Shown here one piece after another: positions 33,912-48,900 of a stretch of 64,000 bases of DNA (positions are counted from its first letter, which is position 1; every line of letters begins with the position of its first letter). Source of the stretch: Diprion similis (lineage: Eukaryota; Arthropoda; Insecta; Hymenoptera; Diprionidae); the NCBI RefSeq assembly GCF_021155765.1, contig NC_060106.1, forward strand, positions 15,030,031 to 15,094,030, written 5' to 3'. A program made the translations under genes and the position numbers. The notes beneath the pieces are model-generated. The model saw nothing but the letters and a program-made list of their open reading frames with translations, did no database searches and was not told where the DNA came from.

Positions 33912-36900
33912 CTAAAACAAACGAATTGTGAGCATTGTTGTTCGGTTTTGCAATTGATTTAGAATATACGGTAGTAAAACTGATGTATTGGAATGATTAA
34001 ATATATAGTACGGAGGATATACACTCATTGTGCAATTCATAAGGTTTATCTGCTCTACATTTCACAACCGTATGAATATTGCGAAGTATGTCGTATACAA
34101 TATTTTGAATCATGAGGTAGGAGCTGAAGTTTTGAAATAGACGTGAAAATCAATACCTGAATGCATGAGGGAAAGAATAAATTGAATGACTGTCATATAT
34201 TGTCAGCATCAATGGTTATAAAACTTGAATAGGATTATTACCGCCTGTGTGTAACCCCCCCCCCCCCCCCCGCGCCGGCGCGCTGGAACGAACTATGAAA
34301 TAGATCATTTGTAGCAACTTTCGGTATCGTTTATTTTCAGCTTAGAGAATGCGGAGGGTATCGTTTATTTATGAGTATGGTTAACTTGATTTTTGAGTGA
34401 TTTTTGGGTCGGAAAAGTTCTCGTTTCAGATAAGGTGAGACGCACGGCAGAAAATTACAGATGAGCAACAAGCTGCGGAAAAATTAGAAAACAAGGTGTT
34501 TCGTTTTTCGGATGTAACTTTTGATGCGTTGCTCGCAGCTTATTGGGACTGCGCTCAATCGATTCCTCTCGCAAAATTACGTCGAGATAGTGCCTTACGG
34601 GATTGATTGCAGCGCTTTTCGAAATCGTCGAAATTTTCGCCAATAATCCAAAGGGGTTAGCCTTACTTTTTTGGTCATTTTTGAAGCCGAAAATCTTTTG
34701 TCTTGGATTCGATTTGCATGACCATTCCTAGAGTAATTCGACCCCAAGGAACTCAGAAAGCACGTGAAAAAGAGCGTCAGACCAACAGTGGAGAAATGAC
34801 GACGAAAATCTCTAGTTTTTTGGCTGTAACTTTTGATGCGTTGCTCGCAGCTTATTGGGACTGCGCTTAATCGATTCCTCTTGCAAAATTACGTCGGAAT
34901 AGGGCTTCACGGAATTGATTGCAGCGCTTTTCAAAATCGTCGAAATTTTCGCCAAAAATCCAAAGGGGTTAGCCTTGCTTTTTTGGTCATTTTTGAAGCC
35001 GAAAATCTTTTGTCTTGGAATCGAAATGCATGACCATTTCTAGAGTAATTCAACCCCAAGGAACTCAGAAAGCACGTGAAAAAAAGGGTCAGACCAACAG
35101 TGGAGAAATGACGACAAAAATCTCTAGTTTTTTGGCTGTAACTTTTGATGCGTTGCTCGCAGCTTATTGGGACTGCGCTTCATCGATTCCTCTTGCAAAA
35201 TTACGTCGGAATAGGGCTTCACGGAATTGATTGCAGCGCTTCTCAAAATCGGCGAAATTTTCGCCAAAAATCCAAAGGGGTTAGCCTTGCTTTTTTGGTC
35301 ATTTTTGAAGCCGAAAATCTTTTGTCTTGGAATCGATTTGCATGACCATTTCTAGAGTAATTCGACCCCAAGGAACTCAGAAAGCACGTAAAAAAGAGCG
35401 TCAGACCAACAGTGAAGAAATGACGACGAAAATCTCTAGTTTTTTGGCCGTAACTTTGGATGCGTTGCTCGCAGCTTCTTGGGACTGCGCTCAATCAATT
35501 CCTCTTGCAAAATTACGTCGGAATAGTGCCTCACGAAATTGATTGCAGCGCTTTCCAAAATCGTCGAAATTTTCGCCAAAAATCCAAAGGGGTTAGCCTT
35601 ACTTTTTTGGTCATTTTTGAAGCCGAAAATCTTTTGTCTTGAAATCGAAATGCATGACCATTTCTAGAGTAATTCGACCCCAAGGAACTCAGAAAGCACG
35701 TGAAAAAGAGCGTCAGACCAACAGTGGAGAAATGACGACGAAAATCTCTAGTTTTTCGGCTCTAACTTTTGATGCGTTGCTCGCAGCTTATTGGGACTGC
35801 GCTTGATCGATTCCTCTTGCAAAATTACGTCGGAATAGGGCTTCACGGAATTGATTGCGGCGCTTTTCAAAATCGTCGAAATTTTCGCCAAAAATCCAAA
35901 GGGGTTAGCCTTACTTTTTTGGTCATTTTTGAAGCCGAAAATCTTTTGTCTTGGAATCGATTTGCATGACCATTCCTAGAGTAATTCGACCCCAAGGAAC
36001 TCAGAAAGCACGTGAAAAAGAGCGTCAGACCAACAGTGGAGAAATGACGACGAAAATCTCTAGTTTTTTGGCTGTAACTTTTTTTGCGTTGCTCGCAGCT
36101 TATTGGGACTGCGCTTAATCGATTCCTCTTGCAAAATTACGTCGGAATAGGGCTTCACGGAATTGATTGCAGCGCTTTTCAAAATCGTCGAAATTTTCGC
36201 CAAAAATCCAAAGGGGTTAGCCTTGCTTTTTTGGTCATTTTTGAAGCCGAAAATCTTTTGTCTTGGAATCGATTTGCATGACCATTTCTAGAGTAATTCG
36301 ACCCCAAGGAACTCAGAAAGCACGTAAAAAAGAGCGTCAGACCAACAGTGGAGAAATGACGACGAAAATCTCTAGTTTTTTGGCTGTAACTTTTGATGCG
36401 TTGCTCGCAGCTTATTGGGACTGCGCTTAATCGATTCCTCTTGCAAAATTACGTCGGAATAGGGCTTCACGGAATTGATTGCAGCGCTTTTCAAAATCGT
36501 CGAAATTTTCGCCAAAAATCCAAAGGGGTTAGCCTTGCTTTTTTGGTCATTTTTGAAGCCGAAAATCTTTTGTCTTGGAATCGATTTGCATGACCATTTC
36601 TAGAGTAATTCGACCCCAAGGAACTCAGAAAGCACGTAAAAAAGAGCGTCAGACCAACAGTGAAGAAATGACGACGAAAATCTCTAGTTTTTTGGCCGTA
36701 ACTTTGGATGCGTTGCTCGCAGCTTCTTGGGACTGCGCTCAATCAATTCCTCTTGCAAAATTACGTCGGAATAGTGCCTCACGAAATTGGTTGCAGCGCT
36801 TTCCAAAATCGTCGAAATTTTCGCCAAAAATCCAAAGGGGTTAGCCTTACTTTTTTGGTCATTATTGAAGCCGAAAATCTTTTGTCTTGGAATCGATTTG

Positions 36901-39900
36901 CATGACCATTCCTAGAGTAATTCGACCCCAAGGAACTCAGAAAGCACGTCAAAAAGACCGTCAGACCAACAGTGGAGGAATGACGACGAAAATCCCTAGT
37001 TTTTTGGCTGTAACTTTTGATGCGTTGCTCGCAGCTTATTGGGACTGCGCTTGATCGATTCCTCTTGCAAAATTACGTCGGAATAGGGCTTCACGGAATT
37101 GATTGCGGCGCTTTTCAAAATCGTCGAAATTTTCGCCAAAAATCCAAAGGGGTTAGCCTTACTTTTTTGGTCATTTTTGAAGCCGAAAATCTTTTGTCTT
37201 GGAATCGATTTGCATGACCATTTCTAGAGTAATTCGACCCCAAGGAACTCAGAAAGCACGTGAAAAAGAGCGTCAGACCAACAGTGGAGAAATGACGACG
37301 AAAATCTCTAGTTTTTTGGCTGTAACTTTTTTTGCGTTGCTCGCAGCTTATTGGGACTGCGCTTAATCGATTCCTCTTGCAAAATTACGTCGAAATAGGG
37401 CTTCACGGAATTGATTGCAGCGCTTTTCAAAATCGTCGAAATTTTCGCCAAAAATCCAAAGGGGTTAGCCTTGCTTTTTTGGTCATTTTTGAAGCCGAAA
37501 ATCTTTTGTCTTGGAATCGATTTGCATGACCATTTCTAGAGTAATTCGACCCAAAGGAACTCAGAAAGCACGTAAAAAAGAGCGTCAGACCAACAGTGAA
37601 GAAATGACGACGAAAATCTCTAGTTTTTTGGCCGTAACTTTGGATGCGTTGCTCGCAGCTTCTTGGGACTGCGCTCAATCAATTCCTCTTGCAAAATTAC
37701 GTCGGAATAGTGCCTCACGAAATTGATTGCAGCGCTTTCCAAAATCGTCGAAATTTTCGCCAAAAATCCAAAGGGGTTAGCCTTACTTTTTTGGTCATTT
37801 TTGAAGCCGAAAATCTTTTGTCTTGGAATCGATTTGCATGACCATTTCTAGAGTAATTCGACCCCAAGGAACTCAGAAAGCACGTAAAAAAGAGCGTCAG
37901 ACCAACAGTGAAGAAATGACGACGAAAATCTCTAGTTTTTTGGCCGTAACTTTGGATGCGTTGCTCGCAGCTTCTTGGGACTGCGCTCAATCAATTCCTC
38001 TTGCAAAATTACGTCGGAATAGTGCCTCACGAAATTGATTGCAGCGCTTTCCAAAATCGTCGAAATTTTCGCCAAAAATCCAAAGGGGTTAGCCTTACTT
38101 TTTTGGTCATTTTTGAAGCCGAAAATCTTTTGTCTTGGAATCGAAACGCATGACCATTTCTAGAGTAATTCGACCCCAAGGAACTCAGAAAGCACGTGAA
38201 AAAGAGCGTCAGACCAACAGTGGAGAAATGACGACGAAAATCTCTAGTTTTTCGGCTGTAACTTTTGATGCGTTGCTCGCAGCTTATTGGGACTGCGCTT
38301 GATCGATTCCTCTTGCAAAATTACGTCGGAATAGGGCTTCACGGAATTGATTGCGGCGCTTTTCAAAATCGTCGAAATTTTCGCCAAAAATCCAAAGGGG
38401 TTAGCCTTACTTTTTTGGTCATTTTTGAAGCCGAAAATCTTTTGTCTTGGAATCGATTTGCATGACCATTCCTAGAGTAATTCGACCCCAAGGAACTCAG
38501 AAAGCACGTGAAAAAGAGCGTCAGACCAACAGTGGAGAAATGACGACGAAAATCTCTAGTTTTTTGGCTGTAACTTTTTTTGCGTTGCTCGCAGCTTATT
38601 GGGACTGCGCTTAATCGATTCCTCTTGCAAAATTACGTCGGAATAGGGCTTCACGGAATTGATTGCAGCGCTTTTCAAAATCGTCGAAATTTTCGCCAAA
38701 AATCCAAAGGGGTTAGCCTTGCTTTTTTGGTCATTTTTGAAGCCGAAAATCTTTTGTCTTGGAATCGATTTGCATGACCATTTCTAGAGTAATTCGACCC
38801 CAAGGAACTCAGAGAGCACGTAAAAAAGAGCGTCAGACCAACAGTGGAGAAATGACGACGAAAATCTCTAGTTTTTTGGCTGTAACTTTTGATGCGTTGC
38901 TCGCAGCTTATTGGGACTGCGCTTAATCGATTCCTCTTGCAAAATTACGTCGGAATAGGGCTTCACGGAATCGATTGCAGCGCTTTTCAAAATCGTCGAA
39001 ATTTTCGCCAAAAATCCAAAGGGGTTAGCCTTGCTTTTTTGGTCATTTTTGAAGCCGAAAATCTTTTGTCTTGGAATCGATTTGCATGACCATTTCTAGA
39101 GTAATTCGACCCCAAGGAACTCAGAAAGCACGTAAAAAAGAGCGTCAGACCAACAGTGAAGAAATGACGACGAAAATCTCTAGTTTTTTGGCCGTAACTT
39201 TGGATGCGTTGCTCGCAGCTTCTTGGGACTGCGCTCAATCCATTCCTCTTGCAAAATTACGTCGGAATAGTGCCTCACGAAATTGATTGCAGCGCTTTCC
39301 AAAATCGTCGAAATTTTCGCCAAAAATCCAAAGGGGTTAGCCTTACTTTTTTGGTCATTTTTGAAGCCGAAAATCTTTTGTCTTGGAATCGATTTGCATG
39401 ACCATTTCTAGAGTAATTCGACCCCAAGGAACTCAGAAAGCACGTAAAAAAGAGCGTCAGACCAACAGTGAAGAAATGACGACGAAAATCTCTAGTTTTT
39501 TGGCCGTAACTTTGGATGCGTTGCTCGCAGCTTCTTGGGACTGCGCTCAATCAATTCCTCTTGCAAAATTACGTCGGAATAGTGCCTCACGAAATTGATT
39601 GCAGCGCTTTCCAAAATCGTCGAAATTTTCGCCAAAAATCCAAAGGGGTTAGCCTTACTTTTTTGGTCATTTTTGAAGCCGAAAATCTTTTGTCTTGGAA
39701 TCGAAATGCATGACCATTTCTAGAGTAATTCGACCCCAAGGAACTCAGAAAGCACGTGAAAAAGAGCGTCAGACCAACAGTGGAGAAATGACGACGAAAA
39801 TCTCTAGTTTTTCGGCTGTAACTTTTGATGCGTTGCTCGCAGCTTCTTGGGACTGCGCTCAATCAATTCCTCTTGCAAAATTACGTCGGAATAGTGCCTC

Positions 39901-42900
39901 ACGAAATTGGTTGCAGCGCTTTCCAAAATCGTCGAAATTTTCGCCAAAAATCCAAAGGGGTTAGCCTTACTTTTTTGGTCATTATTGAAGCCGAAAATCT
40001 TTTGTCTTGGAATCGATTTGCATGACCATTCCTAGAGTAATTCGACCCCAAGGAACTCAGAAAGCACGTCAAAAAGACCGTCAGACCAACAGTGGAGGAA
40101 TGACGACGAAAATTCCTAGTTTTTTGGCTGTAACTTTTGATGCGTTGCTCGCAGCTTATTGGGACTGCGCTTGATCGATTCCTCTTGCAAAATTACGTCG
40201 GAATAGGGCTTCACGGAATTGATTGCGGCGCTTTTCAAAATCGTCGAAATTTTCGCCAAAAATCCAAAGGGGTTAGCCTTACTTTTTTGGTCATTTTTGA
40301 AGCCGAAAATCTTTTGTCTTGGAATCGATTTGCATGACCATTTCTAGAGTAATTCGACCCCAAGGAACTCAGAAAGCACGTGAAAAAGAGCGTCAGACCA
40401 ACAGTGGAGAAATGACGACGAAAATCTCTAGTTTTTTGGCTGTAACTTTTTTTGCGTTGCTCGCAGCTTATTGGGACTGCGCTTAATCGATTCCTCTTGC
40501 AAAATTACGTCGAAATAGGGCTTCACGGAATTGATTGCAGCGCTTTTCAAAATCGTCGAAATTTTCGCCAAAAATCCAAAGGGGTTAGCCTTGCTTTTTT
40601 GGTCATTTTTGAAGCCGAAAATCTTTTGTCTTGGAATCGATTTGCATGACCATTTCTAGAGTAATTCGACCCAAAGGAACTCAGAAAGCACGTAAAAAAG
40701 AGCGTCAGACCAACAGTGAAGAAATGACGACGAAAATCTCTAGTTTTTTGGCCGTAACTTTGGATGCGTTGCTCGCAGCTTCTTGGGACTGCGCTCAATC
40801 AATTCCTCTTGCAAAATTACGTCGGAATAGTGCCTCACGAAATTGATTGCAGCGCTTTCCAAAATCGTCGAAATTTTCGCCAAAAATCCAAAGGGGTTAG
40901 CCTTACTTTTTTGGTCATTTTTGAAGCCGAAAATCTTTTGTCTTGGAATCGATTTGCATGACCATTTCTAGAGTAATTCGACCCCAAGGAACTCAGAAAG
41001 CACGTAAAAAAGAGCGTCAGACCAACAGTGAAGAAATGACGACGAAAATCTCTAGTTTTTTGGCCGTAACTTTGGATGCGTTGCTCGCAGCTTCTTGGGA
41101 CTGCGCTCAATCAATTCCTCTTGCAAAATTACGTCGGAATAGTGCCTCACGAAATTGATTGCAGCGCTTTCCAAAATCGTCGAAATTTTCGCCAAAAATC
41201 CAAAGGGGTTAGCCTTACTTTTTTGGTCATTTTTGAAGCCGAAAATCTTTTGTCTTGGAATCGAAACGCATGACCATTTCTAGAGTAATTCGACCCCAAG
41301 GAACTCAGAAAGCACGTGAAAAAGAGCGTCAGACCAACAGTGGAGAAATGACGACGAAAATCTCTAGTTTTTCGGCTGTAACTTTTGATGCGTTGCTCGC
41401 AGCTTATTGGGACTGCGCTTGATCGATTCCTCTTGCAAAATTACGTCGGAATAGGGCTTCACGGAATTGATTGCGGCGCTTTTCAAAATCGTCGAAATTT
41501 TCGCCAAAAATCCAAAGGGGTTAGCCTTACTTTTTTGGTCATTTTTGAAGCCGAAAATCTTTTGTCTTGGAATCGATTTGCATGACCATTCCTAGAGTAA
41601 TTCGACCCCAAGGAACTCAGAAAGCACGTGAAAAAGAGCGTCAGACCAACAGTGGAGAAATGACGACGAAAATCTCTAGTTTTTTGGCTGTAACTTTTTT
41701 TGCGTTGCTCGCAGCTTATTGGGACTGCGCTTAATCGATTCCTCTTGCAAAATTACGTCGGAATAGGGCTTCACGGAATTGATTGCAGCGCTTTTCAAAA
41801 TCGTCGAAATTTTCGCCAAAAATCCAAAGGGGTTAGCCTTGCTTTTTTGGTCATTTTTGAAGCCGAAAATCTTTTGTCTTGGAATCGATTTGCATGACCA
41901 TTTCTAGAGTAATTCGACCCCAAGGAACTCAGAGAGCACGTAAAAAAGAGCGTCAGACCAACAGTGGAGAAATGACGACGAAAATCTCTAGTTTTTTGGC
42001 TGTAACTTTTGATGCGTTGCTCGCAGCTTATTGGGACTGCGCTTAATCGATTCCTCTTGCAAAATTACGTCGGAATAGGGCTTCACGGAATCGATTGCAG
42101 CGCTTTTCAAAATCGTCGAAATTTTCGCCAAAAATCCAAAGGGGTTAGCCTTGCTTTTTTGGTCATTTTTGAAGCCGAAAATCTTTTGTCTTGGAATCGA
42201 TTTGCATGACCATTTCTAGAGTAATTCGACCCCAAGGAACTCAGAAAGCACGTAAAAAAGAGCGTCAGACCAACAGTGAAGAAATGACGACGAAAATCTC
42301 TAGTTTTTTGGCCGTAACTTTGGATGCGTTGCTCGCAGCTTCTTGGGACTGCGCTCAATCCATTCCTCTTGCAAAATTACGTCGGAATAGTGCCTCACGA
42401 AATTGATTGCAGCGCTTTCCAAAATCGTCGAAATTTTCGCCAAAAATCCAAAGGGGTTAGCCTTACTTTTTTGGTCATTTTTGAAGCCGAAAATCTTTTG
42501 TCTTGGAATCGATTTGCATGACCATTTCTAGAGTAATTCGACCCCAAGGAACTCAGAAAGCACGTAAAAAAGAGCGTCAGACCAACAGTGAAGAAATGAC
42601 GACGAAAATCTCTAGTTTTTTGGCCGTAACTTTGGATGCGTTGCTCGCAGCTTCTTGGGACTGCGCTCAATCAATTCCTCTTGCAAAATTACGTCGGAAT
42701 AGTGCCTCACGAAATTGATTGCAGCGCTTTCCAAAATCGTCGAAATTTTCGCCAAAAATCCAAAGGGGTTAGCCTTACTTTTTTGGTCATTTTTGAAGCC
42801 GAAAATCTTTTGTCTTGGAATCGAAATGCATGACCATTTCTAGAGTAATTCGACCCCAAGGAACTCAGAAAGCACGTGAAAAAGAGCGTCAGACCAACAG

Positions 42901-45900
42901 TGGAGAAATGACGACGAAAATCTCTAGTTTTTCGGCTGTAACTTTTGATGCGTTGCTCGCAGCTTATTGGGACTGCGCTTGATCGATTCCTCTTGCAAAA
43001 TTACGTCGGAATAGGGCTTCACGGAATTGATTGCGGCGCTTTTCAAAATCGTCGAAATTTTCGCCAAAAATCCAAAGGGGTTAGCCTTACTTTTTTGGTC
43101 ATTTTTGAAGCCGAAAATCTTTTGTCTTGGAATCGATTTGCATGACCATTCCTAGAGTAATTCGACCCCAAGGAACTCAGAAAGCACGTGAAAAAGAGCG
43201 TCAGACCAACAGTGGAGAAATGACGACGAAAATCTCTAGTTTTTTGGCTGTAACTTTTTTTGCGTTGCTCGCAGCTTATTGGGACTGCGCTTAATCGATT
43301 CCTCTTGCAAAATTACGTCGGAATAGGGCTTCACGGAATTGATTGCAGCGCTTTTCAAAATCGTCGAAATTTTCGCCAAAAATCCAAAGGGGTTAGCCTT
43401 GCTTTTTTGGTCATTTTTGAAGCCGAAAATCTTTTGTCTTGGAATCGATTTGCATGACCATTTCTAGAGTAATTCGACCCCAAGGAACTCAGAGAGCACG
43501 TAAAAAAGAGCGTCAGACCAACAGTGGAGAAATGACGACGAAAATCTCTAGTTTTTTGGCTGTAACTTTTGATGCGTTGCTCGCAGCTTATTGGGACTGC
43601 GCTCAATCGATTCCTCTTGCAAAATTACGTCGGAATAGGGCTTCACGGAATTGATTGCAGCGCTTTTCAAAATCGTCAAAATTTTCGCCAAAAATCCAAA
43701 GGGGTTAGCCTTGCTTTTTTGGTCATTTTTGAAGCCGAAAATCTTTTGTCTTGGAATCGATTTGCATGACCATTTCTAGAGTAATTCGACCCCAAGGAAC
43801 TCAGAGAGCACGTAAAAAAGAGCGTCAGACCAACAGTGGAGAAATGACGACGAAAATCTCTAGTTTTTTGGCTGTAACTTTTGATGCGTTGCTCGCAGCT
43901 TATTGGGACTGCGCTTAATCGATTCCTCTTGCAAAATTACGTCGGAATAGGGCTTCACGGAATTGATTGCGGCGCTTTTCAAAATCGTCGAAATTTTCGC
44001 CAAAAATCCAAAGGGGTTAGCCTTACTTTTTTGGTCATTTTTGAAGCCGAAAATCTTTTGTCTTGGAATCGATTTGCATGACCATTTCTAGAGTAATTCG
44101 ACCCCAAGGAACTCAGAAAGCACGTGAAAAAGAGCGTCAGACCAACAGTGGAGAAATGACGACGAAAATCTCTAGTTTTTTGGCTGTAACTTTTTTTGCG
44201 TTGCTCGCAGCTTATTGGGACTGCGCTTAATCGATTCCTCTTGCAAAATTACGTCGAAATAGGGCTTCACGGAATTGATTGCAGCGCTTTTCAAAATCGT
44301 CGAAATTTTCGCCAAAAATCCAAAGGGGTTAGCCTTGCTTTTTTGGTCATTTTTGAAGCCGAAAATCTTTTGTCTTGGAATCGATTTGCATGACCATTTC
44401 TAGAGTAATTCGACCCCAAGGAACTCAGAAAGCACGTAAAAAAGAGCGTCAGACCAACAGTGAAGAAATGACGACGAAAATCTCTAGTTTTTTGGCCGTA
44501 ACTTTGGATGCGTTGCTCGCAGCTTCTTGGGACTGCGCTCAATCAATTCCTCTTGCAAAATTACGTCGGAATAGTGCCTCACGAAATTGATTGCAGCGCT
44601 TTCCAAAATCGTCGAAATTTTCGCCAAAAATCCAAAGGGGTTAGCCTTACTTTTTTGGTCATTTTTGAAGCCGAAAATCTTTTGTCTTGGAATCGATTTG
44701 CATGACCATTTCTAGAGTAATTCGACCCCAAGGAACTCAGAAAGCACGTGAAAAAGAGCGTCAGACCAACAGTGGAGAAATGACGACGAAAATCTCTAGT
44801 TTTTTGGCTGTAACTTTTTTTGCGTTGCTCGCAGCTTATTGGGACTGCGCTTAATCGATTCCTCTTGCAAAATTACGTCGGAATAGGGCTTCACGGAATT
44901 GATTGCAGCGCTTTTCAAAATCGTCGAAATTTTCGCCAAAAATCCAAAGGGGTTAGCCTTGCTTTTTTGGTCATTTTTGAAGCCGAAAATCTTTTGTCTT
45001 GGAATCGATTTGCATGACCATTTCTAGAGTAATTCGACCCCAAGGAACTCAGAAAGCACGTGAAAAAGAGCGTCAGACCAACAGTGGAGAAATGACGACG
45101 AAAATCTCTAGTTTTTCGGCTGTAACTTTTGATGCGTTGCTCGCAGCTTATTGGGACTGCGCTTGATCGATTCCTCTTGCAAAATTACGTCGGAATAGGG
45201 CTTCACGGAATTGATTGCGGCGCTTTTCAAAATCGTCGAAATTTTCGCCAAAAATCCAAAGGGGTTAGCCTTACTTTTTTGGTCATTTTTGAAGCCGAAA
45301 ATCTTTTGTCTTGGAATCGATTTGCATGACCATTCCTAGAGTAATTCGACCCCAAGGAACTCAGAAAGCACGTGAAAAAGAGCGTCAGACCAACAGTGGA
45401 GAAATGACGACGAAAATCTCTAGTTTTTTGGCTGTAACTTTTTTTGCGTTGCTCGCAGCTTATTGGGACTGCGCTTAATCGATTCCTCTTGCAAAATTAC
45501 GTCGGAATAGGGCTTCACGGAATTGATTGCAGCGCTTTTCAAAATCGTCGAAATTTTCGCCAAAAATCCAAAGGGGTTAGCCTTGCTTTTTTGGTCATTG
45601 TTGAAGCCGAAAATCTTTTGTCTTGGAATCGATTTGCATGACCATTTCTAGAGTAATTCGACCCCAAGGAACTCAGAAAGCACGTAAAAAAGAGCGTCAG
45701 ACCAACAGTGGAGAAATGACGACGAAAATCTCTAGTTTTTTGGCTGTAACTTTTGATGCGTTGCTCGCAGCTTATTGGGACTGCGCTTAATCGATTCCTC
45801 TTGCAAAATTACGTCGGAATAGGGCTTCACGGAATCGATTGCAGCGCTTTTCAAAATCGTCGAAATTTTCGCCAAAAATCCAAAGGGGTTAGCCTTGCTT

Positions 45901-48900
45901 TTTTGGTCATTTTTGAAGCCGAAAATCTTTTGTCTTGGAATCGATTTGCATGACCATTTCTAGAGTAATTCGACCCCAAGGAACTCAGAAAGCACGTAAA
46001 AAAGAGCGTCAGACCAACAGTGAAGAAATGACGACGAAAATCTCTAGTTTTTTGGCCGTAACTTTGGATGCGTTGCTCGCAGCTTCTTGGGACTGCGCTC
46101 AATCAATTCCTCTTGCAAAATTACGTCGGAATAGTGCCTCACGAAATTGATTGCAGCGCTTTCCAAAATCGTCGAAATTTTCGCCAAAAATCCAAAGGGG
46201 TTAGCCTTACTTTTTTGGTCATTTTTTAAGCCGAAAATCTTTTGTCTTGGAATCGAAATGCATGACCATTTCTAGAGTAATTCGACCCCAAGGAACTCAG
46301 AAAGCACGTGAAAAAGAGCGTCAGACCAACAGTGGAGAAATGACGACGAAAATCTCTAGTTTTTCGGCTGTAACTTTTGATGCGTTGCTCGCAGCTTATT
46401 GGGACTGCGCTTGATCGATTCCTCTTGCAAAATTACGTCGGAATAGGGCTTCACGGAATTGATTGCGGCGCTTTTCAAAATCGTCGAAATTTTCGCCAAA
46501 AATCCAAAGGGGTTAGCCTTACTTTTTTGGTCATTTTTGAAGCCGAAAATCTTTTGTCTTGGAATCGATTTGCATGACCATTCCTAGAGTAATTCGACCC
46601 CAAGGAACTCAGAAAGCACGTGAAAAAGAGCGTCAGACCAACAGTGGAGAAATGACGACGAAAATCTCTAGTTTTTTGGCTGTAACTTTTTTTGCGTTGC
46701 TCGCAGCTTATTGGGACTGCGCTTAATCGATTCCTCTTGCAAAATTACGTCGGAATAGGGCTTCACGGAATTGATTGCAGCGCTTTTCAAAATCGTCGAA
46801 ATTTTCGCCAAAAATCCAAAGGGGTTAGCCTTGCTTTTTTGGTCATTTTTGAAGCCGAAAATCTTTTGTCTTGGAATCGATTTGCATGACCATTTCTAGA
46901 GTAATTCGACCCCAAGGAACTCAGAGAGCACGTAAAAAAGAGCGTCAGACCAACAGTGGAGAAATGACGACGAAAATCTCTAGTTTTTTGGCTGTAACTT
47001 TTGATGCGTTGCTCGCAGCTTATTGGGACTGCGCTTAATCGATTCCTCTTGCAAAATTACGTCGGAATAGGGCTTCACGGAATCGATTGCAGCGCTTTTC
47101 AAAATCGTCGAAATTTTCGCCAAAAATCCAAAGGGGTTAGCCTTGCTTTTTTGGTCATTTTTGAAGCCGAAAATCTTTTGTCTTGGAATCGATTTGCATG
47201 ACCATTTCTAGAGTAATTCGACCCCAAGGAACTCAGAAAGCACGTAAAAAAGAGCGTCAGACCAACAGTGAAGAAATGACGACGAAAATCTCTAGTTTTT
47301 TGGCCGTAACTTTGGATGCGTTGCTCGCAGCTTCTTGGGACTGCGCTCAATCAATTCCTCTTGCAAAATTACGTCGGAATAGTGCCTGACGAAATTGATT
47401 GCAGCGCTTTCCAAAATCGTCGAAATTTTCGCCAAAAATCCAAAGGGGTTAGCCTTACTTTTTTGGTCATTTTTGAAGCCGAAAATCTTTTGTCTTGGAA
47501 TCGATTTGCATGACCATTTCTAGAGTAATTCGACCCCAAGAAACTCAGAAAGCACGTAAAAAAGAGCGTCAGACCAACAGTGAAGAAATGACGACGAAAA
47601 TCTCTAGTTTTTTGGCCGTAACTTTGGATGCGTTGCTCGCAGCTTCTTGGGACTGCGCTCAATCAATTCCTCTTGCAAAATTACGTCGGAATAGTGCCTC
47701 ACGAAATTGATTGCAGCGCTTTCCAAAATCGTCGAAATTTTCGCCAAAAATCCAAAGGGGTTAGCCTTACTTTTTTGGTCATTTTTGAAGCCGAAAATCT
47801 TTTGTCTTGGAATCGAAATGCATGACCATTTCTAGAGTAATTCGACCCCAAGGAACTCAGAAAGCACGTGAAAAAGAGCGTCAGACCAACAGTGGAGAAA
47901 TGACGACGAAAATCTCTAGTTTTTCGGCTGTAACTTTTGATGCGTTGCTCGCAGCTTATTGGGACTGCGCTTGATCGATTCCTCTTGCAAAATTACGTCG
48001 GAATAGGGCTTCACGGAATTGATTGCGGCGCTTTTCAAAATCGTCGAAATTTTCGCCAAAAATCCAAAGGGGTTAGCCTTACTTTTTTGGTCATTTTTGA
48101 AGCCGAAAATCTTTTGTCTTGGAATCGATTTGCATGACCATTCCTAGAGTAATTCGACCCCAAGGAACTCAGAGAGCACGTAAAAAAGAGCGTCAGACCA
48201 ACAGTGGAGAAATGACGACGAAAATCTCTAGTTTTTTGGCTGTAACTTTTGATGCGTTGCTCGCAGCTTATTGGGACTGCGCTCAATCGATTCCTCTTGC
48301 AAAATTACGTCGGAATAGGGCTTCACGGAATTGATTGCAGCGCTTTTCAAAATCGTCAAAATTTTCGCCAAAAATCCAAAGGGGTTAGCCTTGCTTTTTT
48401 GGTCATTTTTGAAGCCGAAAATCTTTTGTCTTGGAATCGATTTGCATGACCATTTCTAGAGTAATTCGACCCCAAGGAACTCAGAGAGCACGTAAAAAAG
48501 AGCGTCAGACCAACAGTGGAGAAATGACGACGAAAATCTCTAGTTTTTTGGCTGTAACTTTTGATGCGTTGCTCGCAGCTTATTGGGACTGCGCTTAATC
48601 GATTCCTCTTGCAAAATTACGTCGGAATAGGGCTTCACGGAATCGATTGCAGCGCTTTTCAAAATCGTCGAAATTTTCGCCAAAAATCCAAGGGGTTAGC
48701 CTTGCTTTTTTGGTCATTTTTGAAGCCGAAAATCTTTTGTCTTGGAATCGATTTGCATGACCATTTCTAGAGTAATTCGACCCCAAGGAACTCAGAAAGC
48801 ACGTAAAAAAGAGCGTCAGACCAACAGTGGAGAAATGACGACGAAAATCTCTAGTTTTTTGGCCGTAACTTTGGATGCGTTGCTCGCAGCTTCTTGGGAC

